This document shows, piece by piece, positions 23,517 to 34,456 of a stretch of 64,000 nucleotides of DNA; the first letter of the stretch is position 1, and every line of letters starts with the position of its first letter. The stretch is from Isochrysis galbana (Eukaryota; Haptophyta; Isochrysidales; Isochrysidaceae), in contig CM030940.1 of assembly GCA_018136815.1 (NCBI GenBank), positions 3,156,601-3,220,600 on the forward strand. The letters are read 5' to 3'. Both the position numbers and the translations under genes were made by a program. Below the pieces are notes generated by a model, which saw only the letters and a list, made by a program, of their open reading frames with translations, had not been told where the DNA came from and searched no databases.

Positions 23517-24170
23517 AATACGATCTTTTGGTGGGTGGCGTTCAGGCCCACTACCCTGGACTGGTAGCGGGGTGACAGCGCGGACGTGGGCCCCGCCGGC
23601 GACCTACTGGAGGTCATAGTAGAAGTCGGGTCTGACAGCTTCTACCATCGAGTGCGAGGGACGAGAAGAGAGACGGAGGTTCGGAGGCCCACAACGCGCG
23701 GCGTTGGAGGGTAGGGCTGAGGCTAGCTAGCGAGCTAGAGGAAGAGAGAGAAGGAGAATGAGAGCTTCTTAGGTCCAAGGTAGACACGAGAGACTACAAC
23801 GCAGGGACTCAAAAAGACCCCTCGTCACACAGACACACACGAACTAAACCAAACAGGGCGAAAACTAACCACACTCAGGGCGGACTGTCAAGCGTCGGCA
23901 CCAAGGCAACTCATCGGCGCACAGACATGCGAAACAGAGAAGTCGGAACAACGAGAGCAGACCTCGCGGTGGAGCTACCGCCGATATACGAAGAGAAGAC
24001 GGAAGACTACAACCGATGCATGAAGAGAAGACGGAAGACAGTCGTGGAACGTTTGATGACATCGAAAGAAAGTAAGAGAAGGGGTAGAATGTCGCCGACG
24101 AGACCTTGAGGCTTAAAATAAACCACCGGTTAGAAGTAAAAGTCTGTCATCGTATGGAATACGACAAGGG

Positions 24171-24454
24171 CGCTCCACAACCCAAGATCCCATGCGATTC
24201 ATGCGAAGCTTTTGGCCGAAAAACGAGAAAAAGCAGAGAATTATAACGATAAAAGCCGAACGACGAAGAGATAAGAGAAGAGCGACGAAGCCTAACGAGT
24301 GTCGATTCGCGAATGCCCGAATGCGACAACATTTCAATTACATTCGACATTCGAGGCCTACAACCCAGGACGCGCTGCAAATATCAAATACAGCCAAATA
24401 CATATATATTTGGCCTCTGGCCAAATGCGGGTAAATACGTATTTCCCATCTAGG
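24171..24454. repeat. Direct repeat copy 2 followed by a partial inverted MITE
   Basis: 24171-24334 is the second copy of the repeat at 22413. It runs into 24328-24454, a truncated reverse-orientation copy of the 183-bp MITE (GAGGCCTACAACCCAGGACG, CAGCCAAATACATA, terminus CGTATTTCCCATCTAGG). Confidence 0.75.
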
Positions 24455-25606
24455 TAGCTAAGCATGGCTCGAAATAGAAATAGAAATAGACGTTACCAAG
24501 GCGTTTAGCGTTTACTCAAGGCGACATGAATCCCAACCCCAACATGGACTTATACGTCGAACAACCCCATGGCTTTGTCCAACAACTGCTTGCAAGCTAA
24601 CACGCCCTCTCGAGGGAACTAAACAAGCCGGAAACCTTTTCATGAAGTCGTCCGGTGTATGTGGCTAGGAATGCTATAACATTAACAAGATGTCATATGA
24701 CGCTATAAGTTCTAACGGGGAGGGAGATCAGCAGAGGAGATCAAGTCTCTACAGGGAGCAGGCCCGGCCCACCACGAGGAGGAAGCGGGGCCCCGGATAT
24801 GAGAGAAGAGGGTTAGGAGTTTTGGGAGGCGTTGGGACTGTCGCAGGCGGAGGGGAGAGAGGCGGGTGAGCGCGCCGCCGGGTTGGGGGAGGAGGGGGAA
24901 GGAGACGGAGATGGAGGAGGAGCGAGAGACGAAGGGCGAGGGAGCGGGGGTGGGTTGCGTGTGGGTGGTGGGATGGGGTGGGTGGCTGGGGGTTGGGGGG
25001 CGGGAGGGGGTGGAGGGGGAAGGGAGGGGAAGACGGAGGCGGGGCGTGAGGCTGTGGGCAGCGAGAGCGACTGGGAGCAGGCACAGGGTGGGGGGAAGCA
25101 GCGGGAGAGACGGAGCACGTAACTGGGTGCTCCTTGCAGTGAGGGAAAATGAAGAGAAGAGGGAGGGAGAGAAGAAGGAGAAGGAGAGGGAGAGGGCGAG
25201 GGAGAAGATGGCAGGCGTGGTGATAGGGGGGATGACGCTAGAGCTCGAACGAGGGCAAGCTACCGCCTCATCCGCTCACATCACGCCTCCACCGCACTTC
25301 GTTTGGGTTCGTGGCCGAAAGGGGGTTCAGTTAGAGAGAGGAGGGAGAAGAGATGAGGAGGGACGGAGAGGATCGAGAGGTGGAGAGTGAGGCATCGAGC
25401 GTGGTTGATGCGGGAGGGGGGGCTCGAGCATGATTCGGCTACAGGGAGGGGGAGAGTAGCAAGCCAAAGTGGAGCAGAATTCGCATGCTCCCTTATGGGA
25501 TGGGCGTGGAAGCCGCAGCCCGATGCGGGCTGATGGCGTATGCCCCGACGTCCTCCCCGCCTTTTGCCCACCCGCTTGCGCAGTGCAGTGGCAGTGAGGC
25601 ACCACT
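24455..25606. other. Intergenic, purine-rich low-complexity DNA
   Basis: About 24800-25400 is strongly G/A-biased on the + strand, so long frames there are compositional artefacts. No gene is supported. Confidence 0.6.
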
Positions 25607-27177
25607 ATGTCAGACATCCCGGTGACTGTGCTCTACCCTCCCGACATGGCCTTGCTCGCGGACGAGCTCGCTCCAGAGTTAGGGGTCGATGCACGCGTCC
25701 TCTGCACTTCTGAGATTGCCGAGCTTGGTCCGGCGCCCGCCGCATGCTGGGAGACCTTCCCCTCGGGCGACCCCGACATCAAGCTGCGGATAGATGCAGT
25801 GCGTGGTCGGCACGTCATCTTCCTCATGAGCTCGGACAAGGAAATGATCTTCGAGCAGCTGTCGGTGCTACTCTTCCTGCAGCGGTTTCACGTGCCTCTT
25901 CCGCTAGAGGAGTACGCCAAGGACAAGTGGAAGCGCTCGCTCGCCGACAGCAAGTACGCCTCGCGCCATACCCGCTCTGCCATACCCACTCTGCCCATAC
26001 CCGCTTGGCTTGTCGTCTCCCGCTTACCCTGCCCGCGTGCCCTGACTCTCGCCTCTCGCCGCGGGCGCAGGTACGAGATCGCCTCCGCCGCCTTCATCAC
26101 TGTCGTGATCCCATGGTATCGTCATTGCCAGATGGAGCGCACTTCGCGCTGGGCCATCGCCGACGGCAAGTGGGTGAACTCGAAGCCCGAGGGCAATTTC
26201 GTCGACGTGCCCACCGCGCTGCAATATGCGGCCCTACTCTCCGCCCCGCCCATCGTCGCCGGGCCGCGCGGCGGAGGCCCCTGGCCCAAGCCACCGCTGC
26301 CGCCACCGCCTAAGAAGCGACTAATGCTCCTTGACATCCACGAGTACGAAGACCTCGAGCTCGCTCTCAATGCCTCGGGGGCGTGGGCTAACCCGCAAGT
26401 CCCGTACGACTATGTCCACGGGACAGGCACCTATTTCGCCTCCGCCTTTGACTACTTCCTACAGTACATCCTGCAGGCTAAGTTCACGGGCGACAAGTCA
26501 GGCTGTTTTGTCGTCTTCCCTGATGCGGGCGCGCACCGCCGTTTCCATCGGATGGTCATGCGCGCGTGCCAAATTGGCCAGACGCAAATTCTGTGGATCC
26601 CAAAGTCGCGCATTGGGGCTGACATTAAACAGGCGCGCGCGCTCCGCTTGCTGCCCACCCGCCCACCCGATAGATCCGCCCCCCCCCCCGTTTCCCGTCA
26701 TCGCATGGGTCCAAGCCACATTTTGCCGCCCCTGCACAGACTAACGGCCTCATGTACCTGGATGAGGCGGGCGCGGAGCGCCTACGCGCCGATCCGATCC
26801 CAGGGTCGTCGTACGTGCTGCTCGCTGATGATTTCACAAATTCGGGCTCAACGCTGTTTGGCGGCGCGAAAGTCATCCGGAAGCACGCAGAGCCAAGCGT
26901 CCACGTGGCAGCATATGTTTCCCACTTTGTGGGCAAGTATGACCGCCCGACCGTGTCCAAGTTTGTGTCCTCGCTCTACGACAACACGGGCGAGCGCAGC
27001 TTAGATGAATTCTACTGCACCGATTCAGTCGCGCAGACGATCGCTTGGCTGCGGGAGGACCTGGCCAAGCGCCCGCAGGATGAAGAGCCGCGGTGCCACA
27101 TCATGAGCCTTGCACGCGTCATCAAGGACTGGGTCATCACTCATCAGCCTAAAGCCCCGGAGTGCTGCGCGAGCTAA
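25607..27177 (+). CDS. Class II-like ribose-phosphate pyrophosphokinase (PRPP synthetase)
   Basis: Three exons: 25607-25953, 26071-26632 and 26740-27177, about 448 residues. Features seen are RGRHVIFLMSSDKEMIFEQL, then IPWYRHCQMERTS, the metal/ribose region LLDIHEYEDLEL, CFVVFPDAGAHRRFHRM, and the PRPP loop VLLADDFTNSGSTLFGG followed by HVAAYVSH. This order matches plant-type class II PRPP synthetases, which make PRPP from ribose-5-phosphate and ATP for nucleotide, His and Trp synthesis. The loop reads DDFTNSGST where classical enzymes have DDxxxTGGT. The second intron has a GC donor (AG|GCGCGC) and ends GCACAG. No presequence is obvious, so it is probably cytosolic. Confidence 0.86.
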
Positions 27178-27960
27178 AGGTGCCGTTACGTGTGAGTGAG
27201 GTACACGATGTAGCGCTAGCTCTCGGGTCGCTCGCCGGGAACATGGCTCGGAGCTCTCCTTGCTCGCGCCGGCATTGGCCCCCGGCGGCATGCACGTCGC
27301 ACCACCCTGGTCGGGCCGCTTCCTTTGGCGTAAGGGAGCACGAGCCCGCGCAAGTAGGAGCACGGAGGAGGGAAATGCGTGACGAGAGATTTTCGGTCGT
27401 GCCACTAGGGCAATCACGCGGCGCACGTGCCGTGTCAGCCTTGGGGCTCTCTCACTACTGTCGCCTTGCCCTCATGTGCACCCGCCCTACCATTGGCTGA
27501 GAAGCCGCCTCTTGTCATGGGTCGCAACCCTTGGGCCCGACAGAGAATGATGCGGGCCGTTGTTACGACAAGGGGTCGTTGTTACAAGGGGTGGGATTGG
27601 GCGCCCCTTGCGATCGGACGGAGGCGGGGTGTCCAGCCGGCATGCAGGGGTAGCGTCGCTAGCGTCATCCCATAGGTGCCTCTTCGTCGAGTCAGGTTCC
27701 CTTTCCAGCCCCCTCCTCCTTGCCGGCATGCGCGCCTACTGCCCCGATCGACCGTGCATCCATGCTCCTTCCATGTGTGCATGACCTCTATGGTGAGGAG
27801 CCATCTCTTCTCCTTCTTCCCCCAATTAGTGTTTGTTCATGGTCGTGGGGGAACTGCGAGGGAAAATGGAGGATGACAAGCACATCATAATCGCGCTTTC
27901 TTTGGGTGTGCTATGGGCAGGGGGAGAATACAGGTGGCTGCCATGCTTGAAGAAGGGGGC
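27178..27960. other. Intergenic, no supported gene
   Basis: Short frames only; no motif or repeat recognised. Confidence 0.5.
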
Positions 27961-27967
27961 GAGACCG

Positions 27968-28230
27968 CATCAGAGGGTGCAACCTCGGGTTTGGTTTTTT
28001 TGGGGCAACTACCCCCATGTGGACGGTATAAGTTCGACCCCCTCATAAAAAAACTTTTAATATTCTCGCCTCACACGTGGCACTGAAAGATGCTCACAAA
28101 GCCACGCCCTTTCTCTTTCCACTCCCTCACTCCCTGCCTTGCGGCAACTCCCCTCGTGCTCTACTTAGGGGCCCGGGTCGTGCGGGGGGTTCGAGCGGGG
28201 GGACCCCCTCATAAAAAAACTTCCCACGTT
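27968..28230 (+). repeat. Repeat Z copy 1, interrupted by a LINE tail
   Basis: AGAGGGTGCAACCTCGGGTTTGGTT and the following GGCAA-T-CCCCCATGTG-ACGGTATAAGTTC match 32990-33060. After the LINE tail (28057-28201) the repeat appears to continue (CCCCCTCATAAAA against CCCCCTTATTAAA at 33068). Confidence 0.75.
28057..28201 (-). mobile_element. 145-bp LINE tail with 21-bp target-site duplication
   Basis: On the minus strand this is the LINE 3'UTR end: CCCCTAAGTAGAGCACGAGG, GCCGCAAGGC, GGGAGTGAGG, then GGCGAGAATATTAA. It is bounded by a perfect 21-bp direct repeat (28036-28056 and 28202-28222) that starts GACCCCCTCATAA. It is the clearest very short 5'-truncated retrotransposition event in the window. 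Confidence 0.88.
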
Positions 28231-28796
28231 GTCGAAACGAGGGGAGCCTCGTCCGTAGATGGCGCGCCGAGCGGAGACGCACCGGCGGCTGACGCACTCT
28301 CGTCAGCCACTTCAGTCAGGTCGGGATTGCAGAAGGCGGGGGGCTCAGACATTGGGTCGGGCAAGCTCAGGTTGTTGCGAGCCGAGCGAGCGAGTAGCGA
28401 GAGCGCAGAGGGCGAGGATAGGTGTTGAGGAGGAAAAGTGTGAGTGAGATGGAGGGTGGAGGTTGCAGGCGTATCGAGTTCTTAGATTCAGGTACGAGGA
28501 CAGATCAGAGGTGGCGATGACGCAGTGACAACAGCGACGGATCAGACCCCCACGACGAGCCAACACCATGTTTATGTATTAAGTGTACGTCGAATATTTT
28601 TTTGGAAAAGTCGGTGGGGAAAGTGCCTTGGAAAGTGCCTATACTGTAGGTAGGGCGATTATACTATTATAATCATAGATGGGCTGCCACCGCGCCCCCA
28701 AACTTGCAGCCCACTTGCAGACGAATGGGCCCAAACTTGTCACGCATTCCAGGGCCCCCCAAACTTTCAAAAAAAATTGTAAAAGTATTGACCTGG

Positions 28797-28988
28797 CCCT
28801 CTCGCTCTCGCTCTCGCTCTCGCTCTCGCTCTCGCTCTCGCTCTCGCTCTCTCGCTCTCTCGCTCTCTCGCTCTCTCGCTCTCTCGCTCTCGCTCTCTCG
28901 CTCTCTCGCTCTCTCGCTCTCTCGCTCTCTCGCTCTCTCGCTCCCTCGCTCTCTCGCTCTCTCGCTCCCTCGCTCCCTCGCTCTCTCG

Positions 28989-29083
<95 letters not shown>
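28797..29083 (+). repeat. CT/CTCG microsatellite, ~285 bp
   Basis: Arrays of CTCGCT, CTCTCG and finally CT dinucleotides. Open frames across it (LSLSLS or RERERE) are artefacts of the repeat. It is pyrimidine-pure over most of its length except for G, so it may adopt unusual structure. Confidence 0.97.
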
Positions 29084-29084
<1 letters not shown>

Positions 29085-29777
29085 TGAAGCCTCGACGTCT
29101 CCTCAAACTTTGAGGTAGGGCACCGTTCACTGACACTCTCTATAGCCTGTGAATAGATCATAGCTGTAAGTGTTGTGTGACTGTGTGATGTTGAACATCG
29201 ATGTTCGTCCAAGTGCATCTCTCCCCTCCCTGCTGCGCGGGTGTGAGACGCCGCCGGCAGTGGCAGTCGCAGCGGCGGCTCCGTCATGGGAGGCGCGCCG
29301 TGGGGCCCCGGGGGGCTGCGGGAGTCGGTGAGAGAGTGAGAGAGGACGCCCCGCTCGCACCAAGAGATGAGCAGTCTGTGAATATTGCATACAATATGAG
29401 AATTCGAGCGAGAGGTCCCACCCCCCACCCGCCTTCTCTCTCGTAGGTGAGAGAAGGATGATATAGAAGAGCGCGTAACCGACTTTGTGACGGGACGCTG
29501 GGCGTCGCGTGGGAATGCACAACATCATATGTACTGCTTCCTATGTACTCGCGGCGTTTCATTGTGCCTGCAGTCGACCTGGGTAAGTTGCCGGTACTAA
29601 TATATGAGCGAACTCTCTCCCTATCTCTTTCTCTCTCCACTTTCTCCTTCTCTCTTGCTCGACCGCGGAAGCCGAGAGAGAGAGAGAGACAGCGAAGGGA
29701 GAGGGAAAGAGAGAGGGGACTTCTCGCCACCGCTGGAGCCCCCTCCCCCCCCCTCACCCCCACCCCATCCCTTTGCC

Positions 29778-32385
29778 ATGGGCGCGTGCACCTCGAGAGG
29801 GCGCGCGCGCCGCGCGACGTTTGAGTTTGACGACTCAGCCAAACCGCACGAGGTGTGCCGACCCCACCTCGCGACGCCATTGCCCTAGCTCTCTCAGCCC
29901 GCTCTGTAGAAGGGCGGCCGAGGGGAGAGAAAGAGGGGTGACACACCTCCCTTGCCAGGCCTGCCGTTCGCTCTCCACCCGCCGTCACTGGACTCCCTCC
30001 TGGTGCTCTCTTCCCCGGTCTCATCCCCCCCCCATGCCGAGCACGACTGCCACAAGGCGGCCGCTGCGAGCGTGGGCAGAATGTATCACACACCGACGCT
30101 CATGCGTGCGCCTGTCCGCGCCGATTCCGCATAGGTTGTGGAGACGTTCGCGCAGAAGGTCAAGAGTGCGAGCAACGAGGGCGAGCTGAAGCAGGTCAAT
30201 GGGTACCGGATTGGCCATGTCCTTGGCACCGGCTCATACGGCACCGTCTATGAGGTGAGCGCTGTGCGAGCGTAGTGGTGGGCCGGGCTCGACGCGTGCC
30301 TCACTGCTGGTACTGCTGCCGCACAGGGGACGGGTCGCGACGGGCTCAAGGTGGCGATCAAAGTGATCGAGGGATCAGTTACGCGGCGGGCCAAGCTGCT
30401 CTGCCCGGGCGATCCGGCAGAGCTCGCCGAGAAACGCGAAATTGCCGTCATGAAAAATCTGACACATCCGCACTGTGTCCAGCTCTTTGAGGTTATCGAT
30501 GACCCGGTGCACAACCGGACCTTCCTAGTGATGGAGTACGCGCCGATCCCGGGCGCTGAACTTGTCGCACCCGGTCGCACGTCGACCCCGTCCAGCCCGA
30601 AGACTCTCCCCCCTCCTGCACGCAGGCTGCTGCAGGGCGGAACTGTGCTCGAGCGCGAAAATCTGCCGGCTGGCATGACGCACCTCCCAGAGGCGTGCGC
30701 TCGTGTAGTCTTCCGCGAGTTGCTTCAGGGGTGCGGCGCTACTCGCAAAAAGAGCTCGCGAGCCACTTGGCCGCCGGTCCCTCCCCACTCTTAACTGCCG
30801 CCGCCGCTGCCGCCGCAGGCTCCAGTACTTACACTGTAATGGTGTGATGCACCGTGACATCAAGCCCGACAACATTGGCCATTCGCAGCGGCCACCATGG
30901 GGTCGGAGCGCTACGAGCTCGCGCCGACGCTTCGCCAACGCTACGCGCGACCTCGCGCTCTCGCGCTCGCTCTCTGCTTCCATGCAGCTCGCGCCAAGCG
31001 ACCTCGCAGAGGAGACGGCGACCAAGACCCTTGAGGCTCAGCAGGAGACGGTCGACGAGGCGCACCGCTGGTCGCGCTCGAGCTCGCGGCTCGCCTCGCC
31101 AGTGTGGGTGCGCTCGAGCTCGCGCTTCCTTGACTCGAGCCGCTCACCTCCGCCGCGCCGCTGGTCGCGCTCCGCCTTGCCGTCTGAGGCGCCCAGCCCC
31201 GCCGCCTCGCCGCTTCCGCTCGACGGCGGCGCTGCCTCGCCGCTCGTTGAGTACTCCGGCTCGGTCGGCCAGCCCGAGCAGCGGTCGCACTCGCCCCTCA
31301 CCGAGCGCTCCCGCTCGCCGCCGCTTCAGCGCCGCATGCGCGAGCCGGCAGCTACTGGGGACGGTGCTGGACCGTCCACGCAGCCGCCCACGTCTGCCAG
31401 CCGTGTGCAGGGCTGGGCCGTGGAAACGCGCCTTACGCCGCTTATGCCCTCTTTTGGAAGCAGCAAGAGCGGGGGAGCGCCGTGCGAGGCCGCGCCACGG
31501 CCAAACGAGTCACCGCCACTTCCCGCATGCCTATGTGGACGCGAATCGACGCGTTCCGAGGAGGAGGACCGCATCGAGGCTGAGCGCCTCTCGTATGCTC
31601 ACCGACCGGAGCTCATGGCAAACGTGCGCCGCACAGTGAGGGGCGCAAGCAGATGCGTTGCACCGCCGGCCCGACCGTCCAAACCCGCTGACCCCCCCCC
31701 CCCCCTTCCCGCGCGTCCTCCACAGGTCAAGCTACTCGACTTTGGCATCTCCGTGCTGAGCAGCGCAAACGGGACCGCCTTGTCGCACGGCGAGCACAGC
31801 GCCGACGATTGGCTTGAAAAGGCGACGGGCACGCCTGCCTTCTACGCACCTGAGATGTGCACAAAGGGCGGCTATCTCGGCCGGCCGGCTGACATCTGGG
31901 CGGCGGGCGTGACGCTCTGTATGCTAACAGGCGCCAATCCTTTTGTGGCGCCGCACATGCCCGCCATGTTTGACCGGATCCGGCACAGCGAACCCGATCT
32001 CCCGCCCGACGCTTCGCCCGGCCTACGCCACGTATTGACACGCATGCTCGCCAAGGACGTCGGCAGCCGCGCCACAATGGAGGAGCTCTTCCGCGACCCG
32101 TGGGTCACTGACGGCGGCCGCTTCCCCATGCCAACCAATTTTTGTGCTGTCTCGGTGGACGACGATGATATTGCCGGCGCGGTGGGCGAACGACTCGGCG
32201 TCACCCTGACGGTGCTCAAGGCCAAGAGTCTGTTGCTTGGCAGCCACGAGGGCGCGCAAGACGCCGCGAGGACCACCGAGGACGAGCTCACCAGCTCGAG
32301 TCGCGACTCGGATGCGCCCGTCGGCGGCGACACCGATGAGTGCGATGCTGAGGAAGAGAAGGAGGAGCCGGCCGAGCGGATGTAG
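29778..32385 (+). CDS. CaMKK/LKB1-like Ser/Thr kinase with a ~255-residue RS-rich insert
   Basis: Probable exons: 29778-29852, 30135-30254, 30327-30563, 30636-30730, 30819-31635 and 31726-32385, about 667 residues. The first junction (282-nt intron) is least certain. Kinase motifs seen: LGTGSYGTVYE, VAIKVI, VMEYAPIPGAEL, LQYLHCNGVMHRDIKPDN, VKLLDFGIS and TGTPAFYAPEM. The arrangement matches the CaMKK/LKB1/Elm1 group, upstream kinases of AMPK/SnRK1-type enzymes. Between HRDIKPDN and DFG, where this group normally has ~15 residues, an open exon adds ~255 residues rich in Ser, Arg and Pro (SRSSSR, RSSSRF, RSRSPPL). The N-terminus MGACTS could be N-myristoylated and palmitoylated. The last ~60 residues are acidic. 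Confidence 0.85.
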
Positions 32386-32779
32386 CGCCGGACGGCTCCT
32401 ACCATCAAGCCTAGTTTCACATGTCGCTTGGCGGATGTAGGCTCGGCGGGCTCGGGTCGCGCACCCCATCGGCTTGCTTATTTCGTGTTTGAGAGTGCGT
32501 GGCGCAGCGTGTGTGGCTGGACTGTGTAAGGATGGGACTAAGCCATGATGATGATGAGCCGAGACCCTTTTGAGTGTTGAGCATGTTGTGAGCCGTGGGC
32601 GCACTGTCCTTGAGTGACACCATTTGCCAGTATGGCAGTACAGCCCCTTGGCCATCGATTTTTTTCGATAGCCGACAGTATCGGTCTTTACCGATAATGT
32701 GTCTGCTCTGGGGAAATACCCGGGCCATGAACATTGCAACAAAACCTCTCAATCAAAGCTTCAAGCGCTGCTACTGCTT

Positions 32780-32814
32780 AGTTTTGAGGGCTAACACTAA
32801 CAGCCCTCAAAACT
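32780..32814. other. Perfect 13-bp hairpin
   Basis: AGTTTTGAGGGCT, a 9-nt loop, then AGCCCTCAAAACT. It is followed by the palindrome-like CGTTATAAGTTATAACG (about 32817-32833). It lies 400 bp after the kinase stop, in AT-richer DNA. It may be a transposon end or a 3'-processing structure; the purpose is unknown. Confidence 0.8.
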
Positions 32815-32984
32815 ATCGTTATAAGTTATAACGGTAGGGTCATGGAGCGCGCGTCGCTCCCCTCTTCTCTCCCCGCCCACCCCGCTGCGGCGGGTGACCA
32901 AGTCAAGACGGACGCCACGCAACCACACCACCCTCCATCAGAGACCTTGCCTATTCAAGTACACGCGAGCCACAGCGCGAGCCG

Positions 32985-33075
32985 CGCCCAAGAGGGTGCA
33001 ACCTCAGGTTTGGTTGTATTTTCGGCAAGTGCCCCCCATGTGCACGGTATAAGTTCTACTTGAAGGACCCCCTTA
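32985..33075 (+). repeat. Repeat Z copy 2 (no LINE tail inserted)
   Basis: GAGGGTGCAACCTCAGGTTT, GGCAAGTGCCCCCCATGTG and ACGGTATAAGTTC match 27970-28035. Just upstream, GGTCATGGAGCGCGCG (about 32838) also occurs near 52712. Confidence 0.75.
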
Positions 33076-33174
33076 TTAAAGTACAAACGTGCAGGTTTCA
33101 GAGCAGCACCACTTTTGATGACACCCCCGTTGTGAAGTTAGTTTTTTTGTATCGGTATGTAGTAAGCATTCCAG

Positions 33175-33702
33175 ATGTCACCGGTAACATATCAGATGGA
33201 GATGCCTAAAGACTTCTTGTTTGAACTTTATAAAAAATGCAATGATGCCATTGCCGCCAAAGAGTGGACACTGGCAATTAGAATTGCGAGTAATTTAAGC
33301 TCATTGTCAGCTGATATGTACACAATTGCGAACACGCCAGTCGATAAACTCCACGTAGTTCTGCAATTGAATTCGGCAAAACAAATGCTAGAATTTGCCA
33401 CTGAACAACTGCGAAAAGAGGTCATCCTTCTTGCGGTTATCAGGCTTATGCAGCGCAAACGCAAGGTTGCCCTTGGCGAATTTGCGACGGGCACCGCCGC
33501 TTGCACCGCCGGGCGCCGTGCGCGCGTGCACCGCCGATTCGCCTCCAAAAAACTTTTGCAGCGAGAAGGTGATGCCAACACGACGAACGCTTGGTCGTGT
33601 GCACGCACGACCTACCAATCACATTGTGCACGCCGTGCGCATTGGGCACGGCGCGGTGTGCATCGGTCGCATGGAATACATCACGGCGGTCGCGTACGCT
33701 GA
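33175..33702 (+). CDS. Chimeric ORF with AT-rich N-terminal part, unknown function
   Basis: From ATG 33175, about 92 residues are AT-rich in codon use and helical (PKDFLFELYKKCNDAIAAKE, LNSAKQMLEFATEQLRK). After 33450 the frame turns Arg-rich and GC-rich, which is probably unrelated DNA. It lies just left of the MULE-borne module at 33671. It is similar in base usage to the ORF at 6914 but shows no visible sequence match. Possibly element- or virus-derived. Confidence 0.38.
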   Translation: MSPVTYQMEMPKDFLFELYKKCNDAIAAKEWTLAIRIASNLSSLSADMYTIANTPVDKLHVVLQLNSAKQMLEFATEQLRKEVILLAVIRLMQRKRKVALGEFATGTAACTAGRRARVHRRFASKKLLQREGDANTTNAWSCARTTYQSHCARRAHWARRGVHRSHGIHHGGRVR

Positions 33703-33901
33703 GACGAATCCCATGGTGCAAGTGCACCAAGTAGCTGGCAAACTCTACATGGAGAACAAGAAGGCCGTCCTCGCACGCGTCACGGACCTCGCCACCCAAG
33801 ATCAGCCAAGCGACATCGTCGCCTGCCAGAAGAACGACATCGACAATAGGATCGAAGAGGAGGTGTGTGAGAAAAAGACGAAAAGGATGAAAACTCAGTA
33901 G
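33671..33901 (+). CDS. MULE-borne C-terminal module, second copy
   Basis: 76 residues from MEYITAVAYAETNPMVQ to KRMKTQ-stop, clearly homologous to 13262-13492 and to the end of 62233-62790. The 3' flanking DNA (CTTTGGGGTTACCGTGTGTT, GATAATAATACCATGGAGAC) is also conserved up to the right end of the element at 34079. Confidence 0.5.
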   Translation: MEYITAVAYAETNPMVQVHQVAGKLYMENKKAVLARVTDLATQDQPSDIVACQKNDIDNRIEEEVCEKKTKRMKTQ

Positions 33902-34054
33902 CTTTGGGGTTACCGTGTGTTTTGGGGAAAGGGGGGGGGGAGTTGCTATGCTCACGTCCTTGATTAGCTTTGTACTCATCTTTGTGATAATAATACCATG
34001 GAGACTGGTTGAAAAAGAAAACATGCACCTCTGGGTAAAAAAAATAATCACCTA

Positions 34055-34079
34055 GCCCTCTTGTGACGGAACGCGACTT
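34055..34079. mobile_element. Right terminus of MULE-family copy (left end not found)
   Basis: CTTGTGACGGAACGCGACTT matches the right ends at 13732 and 35880. No matching left terminus was found upstream, so the 5' boundary of this copy is unknown; it has probably been lost. Confidence 0.65.
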
Positions 34080-34456
34080 CAGAGCTTGTTATTGCCGGCG
34101 TGGGACCCAATGTGAGCGGGAGCCACAGCCAACGAACTCACTTATGACTGTGAGTGGCAGTATGGCCCCCGCAAGAGCTCGCAATGGCGAGCCTGGTGAT
34201 GCCGTGCCGCATGCGATCAGCCAGCGGACTATCCGCGGACTGAATGGCGCCGCCGCTTGGATCGGTGGGGTAGGCTCATTGCCACCGCTGCCGCCGCCGC
34301 CACCGCCGCCGCCACCACCACCACCACCGCCGCCTCCCCCACTCTCTGGCCCGTCGCCGCTGTCGCTTTTGCCAATGTTGAAAGGTTTGGCGGCGGACCG
34401 CCAAAGGCCCTCTGCCTCTGCTGCCCACCGGAGATCGACGGACGCCGCGTCGGCTC

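Noticed and set aside
28640-29430. Long open frames (LSLSLS / RERERE) across the CTCTCG tract on both strands
   Set aside because: They are produced by the simple repeat itself and have no domain or start context.
33097-34085. TTCAGAGC direct repeat as target duplication of the MULE copy ending at 34079
   Set aside because: The left side lacks the family terminus, and an 8-bp match at this distance can occur by chance.
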